Assembly (NCBI GenBank): GCA_050253535.1
Contig: JBFWIW010000103.1
Span: forward strand, 1 to 5,814
Origin: JBFWIW01 sp050253535
Lineage (GTDB): Bacteria; Bacillota; Clostridia; Oscillospirales; Oscillospiraceae
DNA: 5,814 bases
Direction: 5' to 3'
In this document: positions 5,790 to 5,814 of the stretch, one piece after another
Position numbering within the stretch: position 1 is the first letter of the stretch
Layout of the letters: each line of letters starts with the position of its first letter
The notes under the pieces: model-generated
Seen by the model: the letters and a program-made list of their open reading frames with translations, nothing else
Told to the model about the DNA's origin: nothing
Databases searched by the model: none
Translations under genes and position numbers: made by a program

Positions 5790-5814
5790 CCCGATATTTG
5801 TCTTTATCCCGCCG

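Overview
The window looks like chromosomal DNA of a Gram-positive, low-to-mid GC Firmicute, most likely a clostridial (Eubacteriales) lineage. The reasons are strong AAGGAGG-type ribosome binding sites, a lipoprotein solute-binding protein with a short clostridial-style lipobox, an OpuC-type transporter whose ATPase carries CBS domains, and long perfect hairpin terminators. No mobile element, tRNA, rRNA or CRISPR array is visible.

Layout, left to right. (1) Bases 3-920 (+): the C-terminal part of a secreted-enzyme-like protein, probably a glycoside hydrolase of the GH5/cellulase type; its start lies outside the window. (2) Bases 921-1108: a spacer with one long-range inverted repeat. (3) Bases 1109-1570 (+): a single-domain cupin protein, read from a TTG start and closed by a very strong 19-bp hairpin terminator at 1589-1632. 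(4) Bases 1633-2083: a spacer with a GC-rich, hairpin-rich stretch (about 1690-1880), a second hairpin (1905-1930), then an AT-rich promoter region with an 18-bp imperfect palindrome on the -35 box. (5) Bases 2084-4780 (+): a three-gene ABC importer operon of the OpuC/ProVWX family (ATPase with tandem CBS domains, one permease, one lipoprotein binding protein). (6) Bases 4781-5258: a spacer with no convincing gene, holding a perfect 16-bp bidirectional terminator (5029-5068). (7) Bases 5259-5789 (-): a DUF3592-like membrane protein that converges on the operon; its true start may lie beyond the right edge.

How the genes work together: only the three transporter genes form a clear functional unit. 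The lipoprotein captures a compatible solute or related trimethylammonium compound outside the membrane, the permease (presumably as a homodimer, because no second permease gene is present) forms the channel, and the ATPase drives uptake, with its CBS domains as a probable ionic-strength or nucleotide sensor. The cupin and the hydrolase are separate transcription units with no evident link to it. I see no clearly new multi-gene system here. The least explained parts are the spacers at 1633-1930 and 4810-5028 and the exact ligand of the transporter.
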